This document shows, piece by piece, positions 1-21,964 of a DNA stretch of 64,000 nt. The position numbers and the translations under genes are program-made. Origin of the DNA: Glandiceps talaboti (taxonomy: Eukaryota > Hemichordata > Enteropneusta > Spengelidae); assembly GCF_964340395.1 (NCBI RefSeq), contig NC_135549.1:23278842-23342841 (forward strand), written 5' to 3'. How positions within the stretch are numbered: the stretch's first letter is position 1; each line of letters starts with the position of its first letter. The notes beneath the pieces were generated by a model that was given only the letters and a program-made list of their open reading frames with translations, did no database searches and was not told the DNA's origin.

Positions 1-367
1 GGACTAGGAAAGGGTGAACAGCGCATGTCAGTAGTAATCCATCACATCACTAATAGGTGGTTGTAAGTGGCTACTTCATTCAGTTTACTACAAACTCAGT
101 CGCCAGTCTTAAAGTAAATTATGTGAGAATATGTTAACGTCATCACGTTTATATCAATGCTCCACTAGCAATAAACTACTTTTACTGGTAAGAACTGTTG
201 TGCTAGAGAAAGCCATTTGACTATACAGTGGAGAGACAGAGAGAGATCATAGAAAATGACTAAATGTATAGTTACTAGACTAGCTGACACTTTGCTGGCA
301 AATTAGAAATCAATTCTTGACCTCTACTGTGCTACCCATCCATTGCAGATCTACACAAGACTTCACA
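1..367. other. Upstream flank / 5' UTR of TMEM209
   Basis: No coding exon, RNA gene or repeat is recognisable here. It lies directly before the TMEM209 start codon, so it probably holds the promoter and 5' UTR. A short GA-rich stretch (gagagacagagagagat, about 231-247) is the only compositional feature. The transcription start cannot be placed from sequence alone. Confidence 0.4.
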
Positions 368-10439
<10,072 letters not shown>

Positions 10440-10736
10440 AGACAAAAATGTGTTATCTTGTCATGTTGTCATAACAACATAAACATTGGTCTGTCTCCAT
10501 TGATCATAATGTCAGAGCTTTACTGACAATGTCACAAATTTCATGTGACCCACATTGCAAATATGACTCAAAAACCAATGTTTGAAAATGATTGAAATAT
10601 GGAGGAGAAAAAACAGTTGTCTGGCAGAGATGTTGTAGAAAAAGGTTGGTTCTGAGCAAAGGGAATGGTCCTGGTCTAATCCTAGGCTAATCCATATAGC
10701 TACACTGATAAGATAACAATAAAAATGTGAGAACAC
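10440..10736 (+). other. Probable TMEM209 3' UTR
   Basis: Non-coding sequence after the TGA. The first AATAAA on the plus strand is at 10718-10723, about 280 nt downstream of the stop, which is a usual 3' UTR length. Part of this segment recurs in diverged form near 11155-11300. Confidence 0.45.
10718..10723 (+). terminator. Candidate polyadenylation signal of TMEM209
   Basis: First canonical AATAAA downstream of the TMEM209 stop codon. Assigned only from motif and distance. Confidence 0.4.
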
Positions 10737-12030
10737 GGGATTGAATCATGGGCCTTTAATAGAGGAGAGTATTCAAGCTTCCCCACCTGATGATGCGTGG
10801 CGTCACATTGTTATGCAATGTTTTAACTTTATATTGGGTGGAGTAGTGGGGGAGAGGTGAGAACAGTAAATACCCACACAGTTGGATTAGTATCACATTA
10901 CTCTACCCATGTAAGTGTGCATATGACAGAATAGGGATGTATATTGACAAGACAACACTGTAAATTATGTCTATAGTCTGTCTTGACATAGACTTTTCAT
11001 GCTTGGATATCCTCAAAAAATAGTACTCCCACACCGAGAAATATTTGAATTATTAGTTTAGAGTAATTTTAGCTAAATGGATACTGGGCAGGTTCTTTGA
11101 GTCCTCCAGGTGTCCTGTAAAGTGTTGCCCCCTTGTTAAAGGCCAATGTGGGATGACGGTTGAAACTTGGATGTGGAAAAATGGTTGTCCTGTACATGTA
11201 GAGCTGTTGTAGAAAAATTGGTCCAGTACAAAAGAATAGCCCCTATCCAACCCCTATAGCTATACTGATAAGATAGTACTAAATGTAAGACTGTAGATTT
11301 TGAACATTAGGTTAAAAAAAATAGAATTGTTTCTGGCCAGGACATTCTGTCTAAAGTGGTGTGACAAAGCAATTTTTTTAAATTTTCAACAAACCTGTCC
11401 CTCAGTCTACTTTTTATGGCAGTTACTGTTCTTTTTATTCAGTACTTACTTTAGAGGAAGTGTGTATGTGAGGCAGATGTCATTTGGCTTGTTCATGATT
11501 GACTCTGCATTTGTCTTCACTGAAGTAGGGAGGGTTATTTTTGTGTTTTCCCCATGGATCTGCAGACTGCATGGGCTTGTTATAAACACACAAAAAAAGG
11601 TTATTTAAGTGATGCTGACCAGAAACAATTCTTTTTTTTTGTGGCCATAGTGTTTTTTATAAATCATTGAACTATGCAAATTAAAGAGAATTCAGATAAT
11701 TTACTTAGAATTTAGACTTGTAATCCAACTTATGAATGGCAGCTACATGTCTAAGCTACAACTGTAGATTAGTAGTTTGAATTTTAGATTGTAAACAACT
11801 ATCAGTATTTTATTTACGATATAGAAATACTGTACTAAACAAATGTTGAAGTGGCATCACAGGGGACAGGAGGAATATATTCAAAGATGTTCAGTAAATG
11901 ATACTAATAGTGTTACCATATAAGCTAGATAGTAAATGTTTACAGAAGAAATAGAAGTGTGGTGGCGCTATTAACACCTTATGTGTATTCTCTGAGAATC
12001 AGCCGATAGCAGCGAAGGACAAGCTATGGG
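10737..12030. other. Gene-free spacer downstream of TMEM209
   Basis: No exon, RNA gene or mobile-element protein is recognised. A stretch around 11155-11300 is a diverged repeat of 10560-10740 (shared ttgtagaaaaa…ttggt and tagctacactgataagata-type segments). The rest is ordinary AT-rich sequence. Confidence 0.4.
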
Positions 12031-12326
12031 AGTAAATTTAGACTCTCTCACAGTCCTCTGAGCTTCGCATTGCTAAAAGGGTTTGTTTTGTATGTACTGA
12101 CATCCACCACATAATTGTACTTCAATATCTTTGTACTGTGCGCCCCCATCGACCACATACGGAGCATTGCAGTAACATGTCAACGAATGCTTAGCCCAAT
12201 GTGGTCAATGAGGGCACATAGTACAAGGATATTTGAATACAATTATGTAGTAGATATCGGTACATATAAAACAACCCATTTAGCGATGTGAAGCTCCAAG
12301 GACTGTGAGGTAGTCTAGAGTAAATT
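12031..12326. repeat. Large imperfect inverted repeat (foldback element)
   Basis: The left arm (12031-12158) starts agtaaatttagactctctca and ends catcgaccacat. The right arm (12199-12326) is its imperfect reverse complement, starting atgtggtcaatgag and ending gtctagagtaaatt. A loop of about 40 nt separates them. A transcript could form a ~128-bp duplex. It is best explained as a foldback/MITE-like element or a hairpin RNA source, and no coding potential is seen. Confidence 0.85.
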
Positions 12327-13220
12327 ACGCTCAATATTTACATTATCATCTTTATTAAACATAAAAGTAGTAAAAAATAAACATGTAAATCTTCACATAT
12401 TCCTCCTCTCCCCTGTGGTGGGAATCAAGGTTAGATATAAATTTTATAAGAGTGAAAGACTGCCATTCCTGTGTGAAAGAGTTTTTATTATAACGGAGCA
12501 ATATGTATCAGCTCTTTTTTTCATTGCTGATAACATCATCACTTTGAGTGTAAACAATATTTTGTTATGCTGTAGATGATAGCCATACAAAGAATAAAAA
12601 AACAATTCTCATGTGAGATACAATGTTAACTGTTGTCATGATTGATGATGTGTTGTGAGATGTGAAAGTGTTTGACTTGTATCAATCTAGAGATATTTGT
12701 GAAATAGTTTTGAGTTTTTGATCGAGCGTGGTTGAAAATACTCCTCAGAACATATAGCAGGATACAAAGTCTGCTGATATTGAGGGATGTGGACTGCGAT
12801 ATTAAATATCTACAGTTGACAAAGTATGTCGCCCTCTAGTGGTCAGGTTCACTTTGTATCACTATTAACCATGACTGATGTAAAGTTCAATCAGTATGTT
12901 GAAATACTCTATGTTGTGATATACATTTATGACACACTACAACTTATACTGCAATTGGTGTACTGGCTCAAAATTTTCAGCTCCTAATTGACTTGGAGAT
13001 TCATTATTGTGTATCTTTAGTCACTCTGTACAGGACGGGAAATCAAAATCATCAATTGCCTGGATTCTAGACTAATGTTCAGCAAAAGAAAAAGAGCACA
13101 AACAGCTAAGGATATTTTGGTCTACTCCCAAGTGAACCATTTTCATAGTTTGCCTACATGCTTTCAATCATATCATCACCACAGAATGAGATGTTAGGAA
13201 TGTCTAAACTTTTGACCCTT
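12327..13220. other. Gene-free spacer
   Basis: AT-rich sequence with no exon, RNA gene or recognisable repeat that I can support. Confidence 0.35.
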
Positions 13221-13224
13221 GGAT

Positions 13225-13482
13225 TAAGTACACCAGTGGCAAGCTAACTGTAGTGTTTTGCTGTGTAGATGTAGGCAAGTACAGCAATGGCAAGCTAACT
13301 GTGGTGTTTTGCTATGTTGATGCAGGCAAGTACAGCAGTGGCAAGCTAACTGTGGTGTTTTGCTCTGTAGATGTAGGCAAGTACAGCAGTGGCAAGCTAA
13401 CTGTGGTGTTTTGGTCTGTAGATGCAGGCAAGTACAACATTGGCAAGCTAACTGTGATGTTTTGCTCTGTAGATGTAGTCAT
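13225..13482 (+). repeat. 51-bp minisatellite, about five units
   Basis: Units start at about 13237, 13288, 13339, 13390 and 13441, each beginning tggcaagctaactgt and containing ttttgctctgtagatg and aggcaagtaca. The unit length is exactly 17 codons, which keeps one frame open with a repeating CSVDVGKYSSGKLTV-type peptide. There is no start context, splice site or homology to suggest that it is coding. Confidence 0.9.
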
Positions 13483-14085
13483 TTTTTATATCTTCACAAA
13501 CAAAGAAACTGAAGTTATTTCAATGATTATTTCTGATTGTAGAAAAATCCCATTGAGTATATTACATGGTGTTAGCCCCGCATTACATGACAAAAACATT
13601 CACCTCTTTGACTGGGAGATCATAAATGCAGGAATGACATGAAAATATCACATGTAGGGACAAGGGATTGCATTCTTCTAGCTGCTAGGCTATACTCTAT
13701 CTGTGACTCTACGCACAGACCCTAAATCAATTTGGTGGAGGATCTATGCTCTATCTCAGACCGCTAGTGGTCTGAGGCTCTATACTCTCTTCTATACAAA
13801 TCTATGCATGGTTGAGTGTTTATTTGGTGTGATAATCTCCCAGAAGATATGAGATAAAGCAAACTGTTGGTGTAATTGATCCCCTGGAAAGGTTAGAGGT
13901 GTTTTAATTTAGATAAGAGGAGAAGAATGGACAAAAACAATGAATTATATACAGCCGGGCAAGAGAAATTTAGTCAGGAGAAGAAAAAAAGTTTTATATT
14001 ACCACAAAAATCAATCTATTGATCAATATCACACAGAAAATAAGTTCTATTTCACTACAAAAATCAATCATTGAATCGATCAATC

Positions 14086-14116
<31 letters not shown>

Positions 14117-17100
14117 TACGTACTCGCTGTCACCTGTGGTAAATCAGGTATCATATTCCAGTCTCAATTCTCAAAGACTATATATACATACAACTAAAGT
14201 ACACTGAACTCAAATATCACGACAACACACTTTTTTTTTAGCTTGAATGTTTTAATATTTATTTCTGCAAAGCTTTGAAAGTCAGATAAAATGTTTTGTG
14301 TTTTTAGATGTAGTGTAATCCTATGATGAAGGCCATAGACACTGACTGACAAAGAATTTCTACAATATGGCCCAACTATAAGAAGCACTGGTAAACTAGC
14401 GTTTGTAAAAAGTAAGACTGTTTTACAAACTTTATCATTGGTGGTTCTATCGTAGAAGACGCATTTATATTAGTCTACATTCTTGTATTCATCTGAATAA
14501 ATAACTGAATATACACATTTGTCTTTCAAAACAATTTTTCTCCCATTTTTTTTTCTATGGCAATACACATTTATGTTTTCACTTTTCAAAATACCAAGGC
14601 ACATCATACCCTGGTAAAAACAAGCAAATGAAACATACGAAAAACCCATAAATTTGACACAAGATATTGAAGCTTGTGTAAATTTGTGTATCAGGGTATT
14701 TTGTTTCTCTTTGGTGACACTAAAATCAAAACTGATAAAAACCTCAACTTTGGAAGGTCTATAAAATTTCAACTTAAAAAAATACTCATGTAAGTACTGA
14801 CGCTGTAAATACTAAGTGCTGAAGAGAAACTTCTTACAAAAGCCCACTATGGCGCTAAAATAATTTAAAAGATTGAAGGTCATCCGTGTACTTGTTCACT
14901 GGTGAAAAAAAAAGGTGATAGAAACAATATTTCTATTTACCATAGACGGACACATACACAGTTTGGTGTATTTCTGCAATATACACTATTTCACAACTCA
15001 AACACTAGCTGGCTAGATGTCCAAGATACAACACATTACAGTGGAAATACATGTGAAAACCACAACGACACATCGGTGCCACACTCCTAAAGTTCCACAC
15101 TGACTTCACAACTGACACAGTAAACTTACTAGCAACAAAATCAATATCTATAACACATGTGTGTATAAAGCACATCCAATTATAGATTCATAAAATTGCA
15201 ACAATAATATGAATATCATTTTGCCTAGATACATGGTTACACAGGGGGCTCACAGCAAGTTATTTATGTTTACAAAAACAAAAATAATGACAACAAAAAC
15301 ATAAATACTGATGGACATGAACGACAAGGTAATTGCATATCAATATCAACAGTTGTCTAACATGCAACAAGTACAATGTTTTCCTATATGTCAAATGGTC
15401 ACTGTGGACATACCATTGGTTACCAATAAATTATGTCATCATCGTTTCTAGAACTGGATGATGACTTATCAGGTATTCAGACAGTTTATTAAAATGACAA
15501 TGACATAATTCATTGGTTACCAATAAACTAAAAAACCACCTGTATTGGTTATCAAGCCCCTTTGTACATATCTAACCATCGCTAATATGCTGAGTCAACT
15601 CAGCTTTGTTTCTGAATATTAAAGTCGTAGCATGTATTACTTTTATTTGCATGATCGTGTACACTGACTTCCACTAAACAACGAGGCATAAGTTATAGAC
15701 TGTGTCCCCTTAACAATTTGTAAAAATGTAAACATACTTATAAGACTTGATTGATAAATTTTCTGTACTACTTGATTTTAAACCTCTCAATTTTCCTATG
15801 CTGTATTTTGTTCTTTTGAACTGCGAAGTGAAGTCCATTGTGATACTAAATATATCATGTCAGAACAAGAACATAGGAATGTCACCCTGCATTCATCAAA
15901 TTTCTGTCCATTGCTTCTTTTGTAAATATCTTTTGTGTTCATTACTAAATTAGGTTGGTCAACGAGTGAAAAATTTCAGTAACTTGCAATGTCAGTGAGT
16001 GAAAAGTTTCAGTAACTTTGCCATGTAAATATTATACTTAATTTTCCATCACCAAATTTGGAAACATTTCTAAATCACTTTCCCATAGACTATTGCCTAT
16101 AATAGAGGGTAAAACATCTACAAAACCATGGCAGCCAAAAAAAGCATGATATTTTAAAAAAGATATCAAAATAAAGGATTCAAAAATTTCACTTACGTTT
16201 TTTGATAAATTCCAAAAAAAAAATACCCCGGAGAGAAATTAGCATTTGTGGTATTTAATCCAAATGGTCAACATGCAGGCAAGTGATTTGGCTTTAAATA
16301 ACTCTCTATTAAAATATCTCTTCCTAGTACTATTATAGTCTATCTTATACATGATACTAATTTTTGAAATATCACATTATTGTACAGAGGAATTTATAAT
16401 TGCGTTCAGTTTCAATGACCAAGCATGTTTGAATAAAGAGCTACATTCAACCCCAAAAAATCCATCACCAACAAACTGAGATAGTAACCAGTGTCTGATT
16501 AGTATACATGATGTAAGTGTGGTGATGGGTATAAAGTGTAACTTGATTTCTACTGTACACAGTAAGCACAGAGTTTGACTAACCAAGTTCTAGTTGACCT
16601 GAGTTATTTAAACTTTGTGTTGACGAGTATCTAGAATAGATCTGGTTGTGTCCACCCACTGTGGTTTATTACTTACACTAATTGGACAGATGTTACTTAT
16701 CTAACTGTTTTGTTGATGTTACTTGGTTGAAAGTGGCAAGCATGTTTTGATCATTGAAACTGAACATAATTATGATTTCTGTCTGCTGTAGTCGTTTAAC
16801 AATTTGAAAGGAGTTACATTTATAGGTTTTACTTTAAAAATGGGAACTTCATCCACACATTTCACAAAGAGAGTAAAAACCACAATATTCTCTAATTTGT
16901 ACTTTTCATAAAATCACCTTCACTTTCTTAGCTATATACATATAAACGTACATTTCTATACAATTATTACAGGGCTGTACAATAAAACAATCTATTTAAA
17001 AAAAAATCTTATTAGGAAGTTTAAAATGACACCTGCATGCATTATGTCATAACTAACCAATCTTGATTTGAAGGACTCCTTCATAGTTGATAATCATTCA

Positions 17101-18080
17101 GTTTGTCATTTCTGTGATCCACTCTAAAGGTTTCTTATTTAACAGTCTGTGGTAGTTGGAAGTAGGGAGCTTCTCTTTCTTTAAACATTTTAAATTTTTT
17201 GTTTTAAAAGACGCTACAAAGTGATGCAACTAGTAAATCTGCACTAGCTGCAATTGGAATATTTTTTGAAATTGTTTTGTTAGATACAATGACTTTTTTT
17301 TTATACTGTTTACCATGAGATGTACTGAATCACTTTAGGTAAACATGTTTGTGTAGCAGTATCCATAGTATGGTGCAATATAACCAATCAAATTGAGTTT
17401 TGGGTCAACACCCAAAATTCAGCACCCCAATGAATCATGATTTCCACCACTTACTCTTACACTACATGTACTCATAGATAAAATAGACCTCTAATTGACA
17501 TGTACAATGTCTAACTAGTGGTATTTGAACTATTTTTAGTGAATATATATTGTTGGTTGTCTGACTGAAAGAAATTAACACCTTCCCTCCCCCCCCCCCC
17601 CACCCCTTACAACTCTTGCAGGTTTAAATGGATATACAAGTCACTGACACATGGACAAGAAAACTGTGTCCTTGTGAACTTGTCACTACTTTGATTACAG
17701 CTATGTCTATACTTGATTAATGTGAATATTAAATACTAGTTAAATCTATGCGCTGAGAAAATGCAATGTGACCAAAATGATCACAACAGAGTCTTTGGTG
17801 GGAAAAAAAATGACAATATCGAATGTCATCTGAAAGCCAACCTCTTGTATACTAGATACACCCAATGATTACAATAAAGTTGTGTGATATAGTAGTGCTG
17901 GAATCCATATATGTTGGAAGTCATCAAGAGATGTTTTTTTAGGGTTTTGAGATGATCTGGCGATGTGGTGTGTACGATGATGTAATTGCGATAGCTAGAA
18001 AATCTATCTGTGAGTTTTAAGTGTTGGAAATAAATAACAGTGATACGATAAACATGTACAGTTACAGTATAGTTGTAGAC
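13483..18080. other. Gene-poor spacer, 3' side of the FHA-like gene
   Basis: No supported exons. It contains an (ATCA)n run at about 14063-14117, a repeated cattggttaccaataaa word at about 15413 and 15513, and a C-run at 17586-17600. Part of it, nearest 18247, is probably 3' UTR of the minus-strand gene, whose end cannot be set from sequence. Confidence 0.35.
14063..14117 (+). repeat. (ATCA)n microsatellite
   Basis: Tandem aatc/atca tetramers with a few variants. Confidence 0.9.
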
Positions 18081-18211
18081 CATCGTTGGTGGCGCTGTGA
18101 TGATCTACATGACACACGCATGTAGCACAGAGTAACAGAGCATCGTTGGTGGCACTGTGTTGGTCTATGTTACACACACATGTAGCTCAGTAACAGAGCG
18201 CCACCAACGCC
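18081..18211. repeat. Two 58-60 bp direct repeats plus inverted end
   Basis: The unit beginning catcgttggtggc occurs at 18081 and 18141. The second unit is followed by cgccaccaacg (about 18199-18209), the inverse of its own start. On the minus strand this is 40-170 nt past the stop of the FHA-like gene, so it would be in that 3' UTR and could fold into a stem. Confidence 0.75.
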
Positions 18212-18246
18212 GATATTTGTACTATCTAAGTTAGCTGTAAAGCCGT

Positions 18247-21200
18247 CTATGCCAGGGATATAAAAGCGTTGTATGATAACAGTTCATTCTGTAATGCCTG
18301 TAATCTCTTGATGAGTTCCTCACTCTCTATTCCACTGTCACTAACTCTAGAGATAGCATCATCTACTTGATCATGGACTTTACTCAATTCACTGAAACAC
18401 ACGTCAAGGTCTTCTCTGTTGTCTCTGTTGAAAGGACTTGGCCAACCTATAGTACACAAGAAAAGAGACATGTTGTATACATTAATATGATAATTGTAGG
18501 GTAACAAGCCAGTACATGTATGGCCAAAACTGATTATCAGCTTGGTAGATCAAATGATTTACATATGTTGTAACCCATAAACAGTTTTTAGCATTGAGCT
18601 TTCAATCTGTTTTGGTCAACGATCCTCATCAGAATGATAAATCCCATACATAGTTAAATGCATGTTTGCATCCTAGTCTTAAAGTCTACTAACGCAGCAA
18701 ATCAGATCTAGACAATTTCATTTGTATGACTGTACTGTTTGTGGTGACGTATTGGCTATCTGGTAAATAACAACTCAGCCTCAGTAAACATTGCATTGTA
18801 GACATTCCATAATGGAGCATCATGGTTTTGAATCTCAGAGCATTACTGAATCTCAAAACGCAATCACTGAATCTCAAAACGCAATCACTGAATCTCAAAA
18901 CGCAATCACTGGATCTCAAAACGCAATCACTGGATCTCAAAACGCAATCTCTGAATCTCAAAACACAATCACTGGATCTCAAAACGTAATCACTGGATCT
19001 CAAAACGCAATCACTGAATCTCAGAGCATCACTGAATCTTAAAATGCAATCACTGAACCTCAGAGCATCACTGGATCTCAAAACGCAATCACTGAATCTC
19101 AGAGCATCACTGGATCTCAAAACACAATCACTGAATCCCAGAGCATCACTGAATCTCAAAACGCAATCACTGAATCTCAAAACGCAATCACTGAATCTCA
19201 AAACGCAATCACTGAATCTCAGCGCATCACTGGATCTCAAAACGCAATCACTGAATCTCAAAACGCAATCACTGAATCTCAAAACGCAATCACTGAACCT
19301 CAGAGCATCACTGGATCTCAAAACGCAATCACTGAATCTCAAAACGTAATCACTGAATCTCAAAACGCAATCTGTGAGGTATCGTAACACTGAAGACACT
19401 ATCAACAGACATAACACAATGATTGTGGCATAACAACTGAGAGTATGTGGATCAAAGTCTTTTTTAGTCACATCACGATCTGTTTTTGATGTTTAGAGGA
19501 ACCACTTCCTCCATGATTTTGATTTAATAGTGGAGCTCTTTTTTAATAGTATCTAGAAAAGATGTCAGAATTCATTCTGTAATAAGGTTGTCTCACTAGT
19601 CTTTTCCTTGGCTGAATGAAGAAATATATTGGAGACTAACATCTCATTATACCATGCATAAGCCAAAAATATGGAATATATTCTCTGGTTGTTCCACGTC
19701 ACAACAATGCACGTCTACGTCATTGGTTCTGATGTGTTCGAAATATGTCAAAACATTCAAATTGTCATTATTTTCCCAAACTTTTCTTTGATATTACTCG
19801 CGGTGGTATAATTATGTTATCCTCCAATATTTTTCTTCATTCAGCCAAGGAAAATACTCTTGATCTAAGGGTTGTCACCATGAGTCGCTAGACGAGTAGT
19901 GACAAAGGCCCCTTAGGTCACTCGCATTTGCCTTGGTTGAACGAAGAAATTTATTGGGGAATAACATCTGATTATCAGTTACACCACATATATTAACAGT
20001 TATGATGAGTTGCGAGTCAAGTGAATAAACGGCAGTTATTACCTTCTTCAACAGCTGCAGAATGTTTCAATATATCTTGACCATACAGAGATAGTACTAA
20101 GGTAACAACCTCGGCGGCAGGTCTCATTAGGATTTTGTTAGCAAATAACGTCTCAGTTAATGGCAGTACTCTAGCAGCAGCAGTCAGTGTCCATTTAGAT
20201 CTATCAGAATTGAGAGAATCAATGCAATAAAGTTATGACATGTCTTGATAGGCTGGAGTTACAGGGGAACACCACTCCAGGAAATAGTCATTTTCATACG
20301 CTATAGATTTTGGAGAGTTATTTTATGATTTTATACTGGCGATGTCTGAAAAACATCAAGTTGATCTTGTGCCTTTATAGGGTATCTTTGCTATGGGCTA
20401 TTGCTTCAAGGGAGTCAGCAGGAATAATATATTCATGGTTGCACCATGAATATTCATGACACCCGAGTGCTTATTCCTTTCAATGTAAAATATACCTCAT
20501 GAATATTCATTGTGCAACCATGAATATATTTGCCATGTTTAAATTCTTGTAAATACTTTATACCTGTACTTCAATGAGGAGTTCAGAGTTAAAACAGGAC
20601 AGTATTTAATGGTGATTATATAAAGCACATACCAGTAACTATTTTTTTCTCCAAATAAGAGTTTGAAATAGTGATTTGGTTGATTTTTATTCACTAAGGT
20701 TGGACGACATGAGTATATACATTACAATAAAATTTCTACTCACAGAGTCAAAAGATTTCTTGGAAATGAATCCCAAATTTTTGGAGATTTGCTTCTAAGA
20801 ATTTTTTGACTCTGTGAGTAGAAATTTTCATTACTAAGAATGAACCCAGAGTTCATGAATATTCATTCTCACATATATACCTTTGGCAAAACCACAGGTT
20901 TTTCTTTTTCTCCCCCCCCCCCCCCCCCCCCCCCCCAAAAAAAAACAAAAAAAAACAAAAAACCAAACAAAAAAAAACAACACAAAAAACCCCACAAAAA
21001 CAAACAAACAAAACAAAACACTTAGACTAACTGACTAACTGAGTGTCAAGAGAGAAAGGATACATTTGCTAGTAGTGATATCAATGTCAACTACACTGTA
21101 AGATGAATCATGTCATTCAGTTCTAATCGGTCACATTGGCACAATATCTCATATCTTACAGACACTAAAAATGTCAACATGAGGACGATAGGCTGACTTA

Positions 21201-21893
21201 TTAAACTGCCATACTGTCTCTTGCTAAATCATATTTAGTGATAGACTGAGGGTCTATCATTTAGTGTACTCTCATGATTTATTTCAAGTGCTGATACTTA
21301 CTTGTGTGACACAAACACATTGAGTGCATTGGCACAGACAGTGGGATCCGTTTGTATTATACAGTTATCTGGTGTTGTGTTAGAATCTCTCTTACTGGCC
21401 TTCTGTTTATTCCTAGCCTGTAAGATTTCCTCTGTTGCCTTGGTCAGTGATTCTACAGCTTGGACTTGATTTCCACTCAGCCACAGAGTACCTAGAAAGT
21501 TGATTATCTTCACAACAAGAGAAAAAAGATGATTTTTTTTCAGAAACGAGTTCAAGCATCAGAAGAAAATTGCACAGATAGTTTCCTTTTGCTACTGAAT
21601 GTATCCTGTAGTAACACTGATGACGACTTTGTTTGATTATTGCTGTTTCACAATACTTTGCATATTAAGGAATACAAAATCATATAGTTTAATCATGGGT
21701 GTTACTAAATACACTGTGACTAATACCAGTGATGATATGCATGTAAGTCTACCATCCAAAATTTGTAAGCAGTACATGTATGTCTTGGCAAGATGTCCAT
21801 ACCATCAATGAACAAATGTTTCTTGCACTTGGATTTGGTAAATAAATTAGACAATTATTTGGCTGATTCACATAACTCTCATTCTAAACGCAT

Positions 21894-21964
<71 letters not shown>

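Noticed and set aside
11300-11608. 102-codon plus-strand frame downstream of TMEM209
   Set aside because: No start context, splice site or homology; AT-rich chance frame.
18828-19372. CRISPR-like array of short regular repeats
   Set aside because: Direct tandem units without unique spacers, in a eukaryotic intron.
18689-19471. 260-codon minus-strand open frame
   Set aside because: Product of the 21-bp minisatellite, located in an intron and with no domain.
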